Shown here: positions 33,988 through 45,199 of the stretch, in pieces
How positions within the stretch are numbered: position 1 is the first letter of the stretch
How the letters are laid out: each line of letters begins with the position of its first letter
From: Tanypteryx hageni
Taxonomy: Eukaryota > Arthropoda > Insecta > Odonata > Petaluridae
NCBI GenBank assembly: GCA_028673005.1
Contig: CM054114.1
Span: 18,227,137-18,291,136 of the forward strand
Reading direction: 5' to 3'
Length of the DNA: 64,000 bases
Program-made: the position numbers and the translations under genes
The notes under the pieces: generated by a model
The model's database searches: none
What the model was told of the DNA's origin: nothing
The model's input: only the letters and a program-made list of their open reading frames with translations

Positions 33988-36350
33988 ATAAACGCAATAA
34001 GACTCCGAGGAAAATTCACCACTTGCTTCTTATGCAGCTATAGGAAAATTACCACACCGCGCGGATATCGATCTCGCGCGGAAACCTCCGCCGGCTTTGC
34101 GGATAAAGCGAGAATGATTCACCTGAACCCAACAAAGGTAACGACAAATCTGACGCAGTTGCAAGATCGTTAGGCTCAGTCATACACTACGCCCACTCCG
34201 CTTGCAAAGGAGAGGAGGATTGGGTTAACTCCCTCCCCGCCCCGCCCCCTTCTGGTGACGCCGCCACACCAAGAGAATCCTTAAGTGGACTCGAAGCAAG
34301 GCGCCCACGGTCTCCGAGAGAGAGATTTAATCAAGTCCGAGAAGACAGAAGGATAAACGTGGGTCGCTGGAGCGACAGAGAGATCGTTAAACCTTTCACC
34401 TTGAGCTAGTCCCGACTTGCAAAGAGACGAGGAGGAGAGGAGCGTGATTCACCGCGCACACCAAAGTGCACGCCTACGCGAATTACGGATCCGTCCGATG
34501 CAGACGGTGGAGAGAACGCGCTGGCTTCGTTTTGCAACGTTTCGATGGAAGGAAATGCGCGACATTCGGCTAAACACATTTGACCGTCCGACCCAAAGTA
34601 TATGGTGTCTATCCAGCGATTCCTTCTATTTTTCATAAAAATAGTAAATAAATATGGGTATTCTTGTCCTATGTGGTCTACTTTTAATTATAAATATAAA
34701 ATTTTATTTATGTTCTATTTAAAAGATCAGCATAGATGATAACTTATTTATAAAAAAAAACAAAGTTTGGAATCGTAGTTAAATGCATATACGTTGCATA
34801 AACTACGGAAACTTTTTAAAAATATTACTCAAATCACAGAAACTTCTTTCATATCTCGGAGGAAAGCTTCCACAATGTCTTCATTTCTTTTTTTCAGCCT
34901 CAACCACTGCTCAGCCAAATACGAAGAAAGAAAATCATTGGATGTTTCATGCATTTTTTTTTAATTATAATTTTCAATTTTAACGGTTACCATAACGATT
35001 GAATTAGCAGTGTGTTTGCACCATATACTAGATCGACAAAGAAGTGCGAATGGTTAACCGAACCCAATCACACAAGTAAATTTTCAATGGTAGACAAGAA
35101 TACCTAAATGTGTTTATGCCGTACTAAGAAAAAAAGACAATGTCCAGAAAATCCGAGTACGAGCGTGGCTCGACACATCTTTTCAAAGAAAGAGATTTGC
35201 AAACATTTTTCTCCGGCCGCTTCAAGTTGCATTAAATTACGTCTCATTGTCAGTAAACCTGTAGGAGTAAAAAAAGCTGACTCATCGATACAGCCGAACG
35301 AAAAATAGGAAGGGGATTCACAGGGTCCTCGGGCAAGGTCACTTCTCGATGATTCGCGAACCACAAGCCGACTAATGTCGACACGCCGGGTGGACCTGGC
35401 TTGCGTTGCTCAACAAGAGCCGCATGCGATAAAGATTCTTATTGCACAGTCTCAGAGGATGCTGCGATCGTGGCGAAACCAGCCGCGTTATATTAAAATT
35501 CCGTGGAAGACACACAGTTGAAATGCATTTGTATCATGAATAAATTACACAAGTGGGGCCTGAACTTATTAATGACATACTATATTGGTTGGGTAGTTTT
35601 AGTAGCGATTCGTGCATTTATCTAGCGAACATTCTACGCATCAATATAAGAAACCTGGGATATCTTGCTTCGTAGCATTTTGGTTAATTCCAGATGCAGT
35701 AGAGGTGCCTTTTTTGAAAATTCAATCAGTGGAAGAACCAAGAAGCACATTGTTTTCAGCAGCAAAGAATCTTTCAGTATAAGCACAAAAAATGCAGATT
35801 CTTCTAAAAAGAAATTGTCAGGATGGAGACGAAAGTAAATTTACATAATCGAAAGATAAGAACGTAAACTTGGACTTCAAGAGAACAATTGCTTCAGAAA
35901 ATATCTCATAATGAAAAATGAACTGAAATGGACTTATTACTTTCGCAAAGTAAAAAGTTTTATCAAAGAAGTTCATTTAAAATGAAATGGATGTTTTTTG
36001 CCATAGATTAAACATTAAGGATATTTTTCAAACAGATCCTAGTAGACTACCAGTAGAAAGAAAAAAAAATAGGATGCAAAGGGTTCATATTTATTGACAA
36101 GTAATTAAGTAATTGTCACCTCAATAGGTCCATAAACGGTCATATGTCAAACAAAATTACTTCTGGAAGTTGAGGTACTCTTTTATTGATGATAAACAGC
36201 TGATTGAATAAAACTATGAATTCAAAAAATTAATCATGAGAAACACGATTGCTGCAATGCCATACCTATCAGCTAGCACCGACAAGAGATTACCATTAAC
36301 TCAGGGTTTGGATGCAAACTGCAAAAAAATTCTCCAAATGGAAGGCTTAA
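33988..36350. other. No recognised gene
   Basis: 34060-34640 is GC-rich (a GGGGCGGGG-type string on the minus strand at ~34236) with open frames on both strands that lack domains. 34640-36350 is AT-rich and unrecognised. Confidence 0.45.
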
Positions 36351-36599
36351 TCTAATATATAAAAATAACTTCGTCGTCGGTGGGAAAGCGGAATTTAATA
36401 TATTTTTAACCAACTTCCCGAGAAGCTAGAAGATTGACATTTGGTGGGAATGTTCAATTCTTAAAGTAAAAGCCATTTACGAAAAAAAAAATCCAAAATC
36501 GACCCGGGTTCGATTCCTGAGAATGATTTCCATTCCCCATAAGATAACATGGAGAGATCGATATTTCGACCTGAAAGCTTATTTTCTTTTGCTTATTAA

Positions 36600-38046
36600 T
36601 TTGCTTAATTTGCTTCTGGCCCTAAGCATGATGTAACTAGTTACCGCCCTATTTCCTTACTCCCAATACCTTCCTCCATTTGCGAAAGGATCATTTTAAA
36701 TCGTTTTTATTATTTCACATCACCACATCTCTCTACTAAGCCGTTCCTGCTTGCCAAACTTATCAGTTTTTCAACAACGTGCGGTTAATGCTATTGTTGA
36801 TAAGTCCCAATTAGACACGGCTTTTATTGACTTCTCCAAGGCTTTTGACTCTATAGATCATAATCTTCTTATTCACAAAATTAGCAACCGTTATAACATT
36901 CATGGAACTTTCCTAAATCTGCTGAGTAGCTTTTTGAAAAATCGCGTACAGAGGGTTTTATTAACTGGTATTGCGTCCGATTGGCCTCCCATTACTTCAG
37001 CCGTCCCGTAGGGCAGTGTCCTTGGGCCCTACCTTTTCAACTTGTTTGTTGATGATTTGGCTACTATCCTTGACTCCTCGGGGAGAGAGACACTTCTTTA
37101 CGCAGATGACCGCAAAATTTTTAAGCAGGTAGATACATTAGTTGACTGCACATCTCTCCAAGATTCAATAAATCTGGTATCAAATTGGTGTGATACTTGG
37201 AAGCTAAAATTAAACTTTAAAAATGTAATATTATGTCTATCACACTTCGCAAAAACCCTATAAATTTTCATTACCGCATTAATTCAGATATCTTGACTAG
37301 AGTTTTACAACAGAAAGATTTGAGGGTAATTACTGATAATAAACTAATTTTTCCTGATCATATAATTGTATTAAAAATAAAGCAATGTCCCTGTTGGGCT
37401 TATTGTATCGTTTCACAGATATCAATGACCCGTTAGCGCTCAAAATGTATTTTTCTACCATTGTTTTACCTGTGATTACATACTGTTCCCCCATATGGAT
37501 GATGTCTACTATCTCTAATCTCTCTTCCCTTGATAGTCTCCTAAACTTTTTCCTGAGAATTGTGAAATTTCGTGTACCTTCTCTTCGGTGTGCTTCCAAT
37601 AATGCTATTAGTTACTCGAGCTAAATCTGATCTTTCTTTTATGTATGATATCTTAACTTCTATTACAGATTGACCTGACTTACTACCCTATTTAAATTTC
37701 CGAGTCCCATGTAGAACTACCCGGTCTTTTCCCCTCTTTCATATGTCTACCCCAAGGATTTCCCTCGCTAAACGTTCCCTCTTTTTTCGTCTATCCTCTC
37801 TTTTGAATAGCTTACCCCCTTGATCCGTTTTTCCTATCAATTAAATCATTTATTAAGCTTGGAAACACACATATTACAGTTAAACGACCATAAGCATTGT
37901 CCAAATATTTGCTATTGTCTAGTCTTCTTTTTTTAATTTAATTTAATTTTATTGTTATAATAGTACTTGACTTTTATTGTTGGTTTTTCACTTTAAATTG
38001 GCTAATACGCTGTATGTGAAATTATTGATAAATAAATAAATAAAAT
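36600..38046 (+). pseudogene. 5'-truncated LINE, CR1/Jockey-group reverse transcriptase
   Basis: RT motifs in order with decay: 'VTSYRPISLLP' (~36635), TAFIDFSKAFDSIDHNLL (36819), a TAG replacing the Gln of the VPQGSVLGP box (37009), LYADD (37096-37110), 'LSNWCDTWKLKLN'-type thumb entry and 'KDLRVITDNKLIF', then a carboxyl 'VLPVITYCSPIW' block. Several frameshifts separate 36751-37011, 37042-37263, 37233-37436 and 37385-37624. The 3' end is a run of AAAT repeats at 38025-38043, a tail type common in CR1/L2-like LINEs. The endonuclease is absent. Confidence 0.85.
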
Positions 38047-38335
38047 TCATATATTTGACCTTCGATCTCCGTACTAGGACTGCATTAAAGAAAAATGACA
38101 ATAGTTTCTTATTCTTATCGTCTTTTATCGCCTTCGAATCGAAATCTCTCGAATTTAACGTTTTAATACTATATTTTGACAATATTTAGCGTTTTTAAGA
38201 AGTCGCATTGCCAACCGACTGCATTGTTGAACTCAAAATCCTATTACTCTCACATATGCTCCCGTTCCCTCCGGACCTCCATGAACCCTCCCGGCCCAAT
38301 TCATAGGTATCAGAGGTATCGCAGAATTAGTTTTT

Positions 38336-38570
38336 ACTTTCTCCATATACGGAGTATAGAGAAAGTATTGTTTTCATGTAAAATTCGAATTCGATATTTC
38401 AACGGAAATACACGTTTTGAGGTCCTCTGAACTGGTTTTGACTATTTTCGCGATGATGTCTGTGTGTCTGTCGGTCGGTCTGTCTGTCTGTATGTGATAT
38501 GATTTTTACATTCATAGGGAAATGTATTGTTTTTATAAACATGATATAATGAGCAAAAGTTGAAATGATT
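38336..38570 (-). repeat. Repeat P, inverted copy with complete palindromic end
   Basis: 38336-38368 is ACTTTCTCCATATACGGAGT followed by ATAGAGAAAGT: a near-perfect palindrome. Read on minus it is preceded by 'acgtgtatttccgttgaa', 'gttcagaggacctcaaa', 'catcgcgaaaatagtc' and a GACAGACAGACC run, the same block order as the other copies. Confidence 0.8.
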
Positions 38571-38586
38571 GTTACCATATGACAAA

Positions 38587-39604
38587 TACAAGGGGTGTTT
38601 AAATTTGACCTGGACTTTATTTTTTTCTGAACGTGATTGAAGAGCAACATTGGCATCCGTGTAGGATTTTTAGCATGTGTATGTTGGCTACCCGGAACAG
38701 CAATCCTTATTTGCTTGCGGTAACAAATGACAAGCGTATTCAACATGGAAGCCAGTGATGTACCGAACTGTGTAGTAAAAATCAGTGCCAGAAGTGTTGA
38801 AAACATTATCCACAACGTGCTTAAATTTACGAAAGTAAGTTCCAGATTGATGCCGAAGGAACTTTTGGATGAACAGCGAGAAAGACGTGTTGAGGTTTGC
38901 AGAGAACTTCTTCAGCGCTACGAACGGGATGGCAAAGAGTTCTTATCATTGACTGTGACCTCCGACGAGACTTGGGTTCAACATTACACCCCAGGAAGCA
39001 AGCTGGCCAGCATGGAATGGCAACATTCAAACTCGCCGTGACCAAAGAATTTTAAGACTCAGCACTCTGCGGGAAAAGTAATGGTCACTGTCTTTTGGGA
39101 CGCGGAGGGACCGTGTTTTCGTTGATTTATTGATAGAGCAAAGAACAATAAATGCGGCTTATAACAGCGATCTGCTCACAAACAAATTCAAGCTAGCCAT
39201 CAGGTCCAAAAGGCGCGGTCGGCTGTCCAAAGAGGTTGTTCTCCTCCACGACAACGCCCGTCTTCATTCCGCACAGGTGACAACTGCTGCTCTCGCTGAC
39301 TTAGACTGGGAAGTACTGCCGCATCCTCCTTACAGTCCAGACTTGGCCCCGTGCGACTTTAACATGTTTGGACCACTCAAAGCAGACCTGGGAGGCCAGC
39401 GCTTCAGTTCAAACGAGGAAGTGATGGGAGCGGTGCAAAACTGGTTGCTCAGGCAACCGAAGGACTTCTTCGCTGCAGGGATACGCAAGTTACCCGAACG
39501 ATGGAAAGATGTGTTGAGAAGCAGGGGCATTATGGTGAAAAATAAGCAAGGTTTGAGATTTGTGTAGTTTGTGTACTACTGATCAAATTTGAACAACCCT
39601 CGTA
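38587..39604 (+). mobile_element. mariner element (1014 bp) with TA duplication
   Basis: Element 38589-39602 flanked by TA on both sides. Left end CAAGGGGTGTTTAAATTTGA and right end, reverse-complemented, CGAGGGTTGTTCAAATTTGA form ~22-bp inverted repeats with four mismatches. Full mariners are ~1.3 kb, so about 0.3 kb is missing from the amino-terminal helix-turn-helix region. Confidence 0.93.
38840..39567 (+). pseudogene. mariner transposase remnant (DD34D)
   Basis: The first Asp lies in TSDETWVQHYTPGSK (~38965-39000) and the second in LHDNARLHSAQ (39246). The third is 34 residues on in YSPDLAPCDFNMF (ending ~39369). That D-34-D spacing is the mariner signature. The amino third (the paired-type DNA-binding domain) is missing apart from 'MPKELLDEQRERRVEVCRELL' type residues that precede the first Asp. 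A frameshift and stops lie between 39041 and 39130. Inactive. Confidence 0.93.
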
Positions 39605-39664
39605 TAATTTTATTCGTCGAAGACGTCTGGCGTAGCCCGGGCATCGCCGGGCACTTTCAGCTAG

Positions 39665-40865
39665 TATTATATAAAAAACAAAGCCACAAGACTTACGGTG
39701 AAAAGGGAATCAAACAGAGCACATTTCCAGTTGACTGAACAAAGACAGTCAACGACTTAAGCGCTCGGAAATGGCGCGAGAAAAAATCTCGTAAGCACGT
39801 CTTACAAATCTACACTAGAGATTATTTCGCTTGAATATAGAACAGGAAGCATTCACGAGGCCACGGGAGTTGACCACAAGTAACTTGGATGAAGATGTTA
39901 AAAAAATTTAGCGAACAAGTTTTTACTGAGTATAGCATTATCGGTGTCAAACGGGGATTATGAAAAAAGAAAATGCGAGCAGACTAGAGGCGTCTGAGAT
40001 GTGGGTATGGCGTGAACTGCAGAAAATTAGTTGGACAGAGGAAAAAAACAAAGGAAGAAGTTATGAATAGAGTAGGGGAGCGAAAGGCTTAATTAGAGTA
40101 ATGAGAAAAAAGGCGAAAAAGGAGTGGGTAAAATTTTGAGAGGCGAAGGGAAATATGCTAAAAAAAGGGCAAAGAGATAGGAAGAGGGAAAGGAATATTA
40201 TATAAATTGAGAGAATGGGATGGGTATCAGAAGATGAGGAGAAAGGCATGGTACAGAATGGGTGGGGTTAGCCAAAATCCAAACGGCAGTAAACTTATAA
40301 TAATACTAAAGAAGAGGGACCCGAGAATAATTGTCCCAAAATATAAAATGCTCATCTCAACTGATCTTCCGTATCTCAGCTGATCTTCCGTAAGTCTTTC
40401 AGGAATAACTGGTATATTTTTCGGCACAGATCCTCCATAACATCATAACATCTAAATTTTAGTTCATAATGTATCAAGTTCTTATATGGAAAATTTTCCC
40501 TAAACAACAAAAAAGAAAGTAAATGGTAGATCAATTAACAAGCATATAGGAGAATTATTTCAAAGTTGATCAGATATAGTTTTCACCGCATCCAAACGAT
40601 GTCAGAAGCTGTTAAGAGAAGCTAAAATCATTAGTGATGGGGTAGGCAAGGACATCAGAAAATTTTCAGCCAGGATAATGTAAATCAAATGGAAAAAACA
40701 TGAAGTTCTTGGTTCCAAATTTCAGACAAAAACACCGAAAAAATTACTGCAACGTTACAACAATTAATATCACGAATGCATATAATGCTATAAAATAAAT
40801 ACAATTTATTTGATTTGCCCTAACTTCGCGGAGTTACATTTCTTAGAATGAAAGAAACGAAAAAT
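39665..40865. other. No recognised feature
   Basis: AT-rich, with a purine-rich stretch at 39960-40240 whose minus-strand open frames are composition artefacts. Confidence 0.5.
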
Positions 40866-41000
40866 CTTTCTAAAAACACCATTTGTTGAGCAAAAATACG
40901 ACCCGAGTTTCAACGATTAAACCTCATCTTCCGAAGATGGCGTTTAATCAATGAAACCAGGGTCGTATTTCTGTTCGGTAAACTGGTGTTTTTCGGAAAG
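40866..41000. repeat. 135-bp foldback hairpin (MITE-like)
   Basis: The left arm CTTTCTAAAAACACCATTTG, then 'caaaaatacgaccc', 'gtttcaacgattaaac', pairs with the right arm 'gtttaatcaatgaaacc', 'gggtcgtatttctg', 'actggtgtttttcggaaag'. The centre is the perfect palindrome CATCTTCCGAAGATG (40924-40938). The arms are ~65 nt, ~80% paired by eye. Either a small foldback transposon or the precursor of a small RNA. Confidence 0.85.
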
Positions 41001-42283
41001 TTATTTTCCTTTTCTTCCTTTTAAATAAATTAATACCTTTTATTTACTGCATAGCACTGTATTATTTCTATGCCCATTGCAAAAATAAGGCAATTACATG
41101 TGTGTATCAAGTTCGTTTATTTTCAGACTCCATTATTGTTAGATCAATAATCCTAACTAGGTACGTCCCCGATTACGTCGGATATACGAAGCTTTGCCGA
41201 ATTTAATTTCATTTCACTAACTCCGAGGGTTGAAATAATAATTTATGTATGAACAGCCAGTCTTCTGAACGAATGTTACCGCAGATATTTTAACAGTACT
41301 TTGGTTCATAAACATTAAGATATACATGACGATTTACGTGAACACATTTCCAATTTCTACCTCCAGCTAATGTATGGCCATCACTTTAAAAAGTGTTTAG
41401 TTAAAGGCTGGCGCCCAATTAATGAACACCACTGCTGTAACGGGTCTGTAGGACCCAGTTGCTTTTAATCTTTTTTAAATTTAAGAATACGATTCGATAA
41501 AAATTAATTGATAACGTTCACACAGGTTTAGGGACATGTTTATGACACGTGGATAAATATCTAATTCTTTTCTGATGTTTTTTGTTGAACAAACTCACGT
41601 TTGAAAAAATTAGTACTTAAGGTACTTCACAAATTATTTTTTAAATCCTAAAGGAGCCAAATATATATTTTTATAATAAATATGAGGTCTACGTAAATAC
41701 TTTGATAGTATTGATGTTATATTACGTAAAATAACAACAATTTAGATAATCCAAAGCTATTATGTGAATGCTGGCGCAGGGTCTGATGCACCGAAAGTGA
41801 CAAAAAAGTGCCTATCAATTCTATACATGCAACGAATGAGCTTACGCGGCTAGACTAAACTGAAGTAGAATAGTGGTGGGGAGGTACTGAGTGTGATAGC
41901 GATGCAAATGTTGCCATCTAGTTTTCATCAAAGAAGCAGAAATAATGTGGGTCTCAAAGCCCCGCCGGCTTAAAAATGCTCCAACATTCCCTTAAGAAAT
42001 TAAACGTTTCATCGCGAAAAGATAATTCGAATCACGAGGGAAATAAATATTACCATTAGAAATTCATCGATTTTTGAAAAACGACAATTTTCATCGTTTT
42101 ACTGTTAAACCATGCCGAAAGCGACTTTTCGCGGTGACATTCACGAACATGATACTTTCAAGATGATTTTCCCGCGACTGCTGATTTTCACTCCGACATT
42201 TGCCATAATGAATGTGCCACTAACATATTCTGGATGAATTTGTGATCATAAATGTGGGCGACATTGCATTGGTTTGAATTCTT
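41001..42283. other. No recognised feature
   Basis: AT-rich, no open frame or repeat match noticed. Confidence 0.5.
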
Positions 42284-42538
42284 TTTCTGTGGACAGACAT
42301 TCCAAATATCACCCCATTAGCAGACGTAAACCCATTTAATTTATTCAACTTTAATAACCAAGGGTTGACATTTATATCTTCCTTATTTCAACTCGACTTT
42401 CACAACTTCCGTTTCTGTGGACAGGCATTCCAAACATCAGCCCATTACCAGACGTAAACCCATTTAATTTATTTAATATTAATAACCTGGGATTGACAAA
42501 TATATCTTCCGCATTTCAACTCGACTCTCAGAGTAGAA
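42284..42538. repeat. Two-copy tandem duplication, ~128-bp period
   Basis: 'tttctgtggacag(a/g)cattcc' at 42284 and 42412, each followed by 'cagacgtaaacccatttaat', 'ttgaca' and 'tttcaactcgact'. A 138-codon frame starting in the second copy (42493-42909) has no recognisable domain. Confidence 0.85.
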
Positions 42539-43274
42539 AATGTCTTCTAAAAATGACATTCCAAGAAAGAAAAAAAGCAAATGTGATATTGCTGTTGAAG
42601 GATTCACGAGATTCCTACACAGCAATACCAAGAATTGGAAGGTTTCGTTTTACACGTCTTCGCCTTAGCACGGTTTTCTTTCAGGGAATTAGGTATTTCG
42701 AATTGCACCGTCATGAGTTTCGCTTTAACGTGGTTTTCAAAGTTCCTCGAAAATTAAAAAGCATAAAACTTTTCAGTTCGTCGTTCCCTTTCACCGACGT
42801 TTTATATAAATACACAGATCCGTTATTCAACGCCAAGCTTCGCTTGTTGAGGCTCAGAATCAACACGCAGAATCTATGCGTCTTTGTTCTATGTCGAGCG
42901 AAGATTTGACCGCTTGCGTTTTTCAACATTTATTACTTATCATTCTGCGACCTGCCGACGCTTCGTTGGCTTATTGTTAACACTGTGCCGTTTTGATTCG
43001 TCAACTTGATTCGACGTTCGTATTTTTCCAAATTTATTAATGTTTTTGCCTCCACACTTTTCCAATATGAGAGAAAAACCTATCAGTGATTCTGCTAGTG
43101 TTTCAGCTGAGAAAAGTAGGAACGTGCTTGACTCATTCAGTCGAGATAAATGCCGATGGAAGGATCAAAAAATGTAGAAAGCAACACAACACGCATTATA
43201 AAAAGTGATATCTATGGAACGAAGTCGCTCGCCTTTTCGTGTTTCTGGCTTTGGGCCCAACTCTCATTTATAAC
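42539..43274. other. No recognised feature
   Basis: Apart from the domain-less open frame noted above, nothing was recognised. Confidence 0.45.
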
Positions 43275-43589
43275 ACGTAGACCAGTGGCGGCCAAACTTT
43301 TCTTGTGTAGTGCAAATCTCTAAAAGGAAAGGTGTGGGCGTGCCACAAGTGAATGCGAAGCAAACGTTTTACTAAAATCTCATTAAAATAAATAGTGATG
43401 AATAACTACATTAAAAACCTGATGTGGCCACCATATGACTTTCTCCGCACCTATAATATTTATAAAAATTCCAAATAGGATAAGTGATAGTAAATATTTT
43501 AAGTAACTGCGAGAAAAATCCCAAGACTTTACAAAGAACAGACAAACTCATACCGCAGCCTTCTGATAATGGCCACGAAGCTCCAGCGA

Positions 43590-44310
43590 TTAAGAATAAC
43601 AAGATGGAAAAGTATACTCCATAAATGGAATACACAGAGATTTCAAAGGTGTTCTTTAAGGGTATGAAATGGTATCGAAAGATTGAGCGATTCTCGAATT
43701 TTTATCTCCCAAACTATAACTCGTAATTATGTGGTCTCGCGGACATTCATGCGGTAAATGTAGTTCTCTATCCGAATAAAATTTTTAATCTATACCTTAC
43801 AGATCATATAAGAGCTATGGAGAGAAAAACATGGATTTTAATTGTTGTTTGCCGAGAGAACCGTCTTAGAGATCGATGTAAACAAAATATGCTATGTTTT
43901 TCTCGGGATTTTCTCGAATTTTTATCTCCGAAACTATGAGTCGTAATAATGTGGACTCGCGGACTTTATTGTGCTAAATGTGTTCTCTATCCTAATAATG
44001 TTTTTAATCTACACCTTACAGATCATATAAGAGCTATGGAGAGAAATACATGGTATTTAATTGTTGCTTGACGGATGCCATTTAACAAGATACGAATATA
44101 AGTTTATTAAAGTAATTATGTGAAGTGGAAGCCATAATTGACGGATTCAGTTCAAAATCACAATTGGGCGATAAATTTTAATAATTTAATTTAATTAAAA
44201 TCCGCCCAGCGGTTTAGGAGATGAAAGTTACGACGGACGGACGGACGAGGCGTGCCCATAAGGCGTTGAGCTATTACCGCTTCGCTGGTAAAGAACGCCT
44301 AAAGAGGAAA
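43590..44310 (+). repeat. Dispersed repeat D, copy 2
   Basis: Same blocks and same internal ~230-bp duplication as 19305-20040, ending in GACGGACGGACGG and 'aagaacgcctaaag'. It lies inside the hAT element. Confidence 0.8.
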
Positions 44311-44509
44311 GGAGGAAAATGGAGGGATATTTATTAATTGAGCAAGGGAAGAAATTACGAAGTTAAACCTACAAGAAAACAACCAAAAACAAACAAGCGG
44401 TGAATGAATAAGGCAAAGGAAGTTGCTCAACCGATACAATAGCGTTACTAAGATGTAACCAAGCGTAAACAAAAGTGTTCACAAAAGTCGCCTCTAACCG
44501 TGGTGGTTA

Positions 44510-44885
44510 AAAAATATAGTTTTTATAATACATCTTAAACAATGCGAAAATGTTTACAACAAAAGTTGTAGAAAAATACATTTTCTACAACTTTTATTCC
44601 AAAAATTTTTACGTTAATCAAGTATTAAAGCAAATATATCATAAAAACGGATGACAAGAGTAAACAACCACTTCCGGTTGACCAATTTCAACCAAACACT
44701 TATCAGCTCTTGTCCCTCCAATAAAAATGTCAAATATAAAATTTCGCGTTGATCTGATTAATGGTTTTTGAGTTAGAGCACCAATAAATTTTCTATCGCA
44801 CAGACATATCATCGAGAAAATGGTCAAAGCGTGTTCAGAGGACCTTAAACCGTGTATTTCCGTTGAACTACAGCACCTCAATTTG
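44510..44885 (+). repeat. Repeat P, copy inside the hAT element
   Basis: 'gttgtagaaaaata', 'atgacaagagtaaacaacca', 'cttccggttgaccaatttca', 'gcgttgatctgattaatgg', 'catcgagaaaatggtcaaag' and 'gtgttcagaggaccttaaac'. It stops before the palindromic terminus. Confidence 0.75.
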
Positions 44886-44985
44886 TGGCTGCAAATTTTA
44901 TGGTAGTTTCTAATCATAGAATACTTCTAAGGCGATCACCAGTAAGTCGAGTACTCTTGTTTGCTTTTTATGGGCTTCCGTTCTT

Positions 44986-45141
44986 CGAGAGGGACGTTAA
45001 GCCGGTGGCCTCCTAGGTGCTCTTCGTTAAGAGTAGGCTAATGCCGGCACCGGATTTCTCCTCTCCTTTGTGTGTTCGGTGTAGAAGGAGCTATGGCTAT
45101 AATAATCCAAGAGGTTGATTAGCCAAAAACAAACAAACAAG
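44986..45141 (+). repeat. SINE (family A), 5'-truncated copy inside the hAT element
   Basis: 'gagggacgttaagccggtgg', 'gtgctcttcgttaagagtag', 'taatgccggcaccgg' and 'ccaagaggttgattagcc' with a (CAAA)n tail. Confidence 0.85.
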
Positions 45142-45199
45142 AAGTTGGGCGTGCTACAAGTGACAAGCGTGATTCACTTTGGTCACCACTGACGTAGAC

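Larger units (their letters stand above)
36351..39664 (+). mobile_element. Candidate Helitron carrying later insertions
   Basis: The left end TCTAATATATAAAAATAAC follows an A. The right end has a GC hairpin (GCCCGGGCATCGCCGGGC, 39635-39652) and terminates CTAG at 39661-39664, followed by T. Both ends are Helitron-like. The 3.3 kb between them contains a LINE fragment, a repeat P copy and a mariner, which would be insertions into the Helitron. The right end is convincing; that the left end belongs to the same element is an inference from proximity and orientation. Confidence 0.55.
43275..45199. mobile_element. hAT element (43283-45191) with perfect 8-bp target duplication
   Basis: Left end CAGTGGCGGCCAAACTTTTC; right end, reverse-complemented, CAGTGGTGACCAAAGTGAATC. 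Flanked by ACGTAGAC at 43275-43282 and 45192-45199, a perfect 8-bp duplication. The original element seems to be only the outer parts, because the interior contains repeat D (43590-44310), repeat P (44510-44885) and a SINE (44986-45141), i.e. later insertions. No transposase remains. Confidence 0.92.

Noticed and set aside
42493..42909. 138-codon open frame
   Set aside because: Starts inside a tandem duplication and shows no domain.
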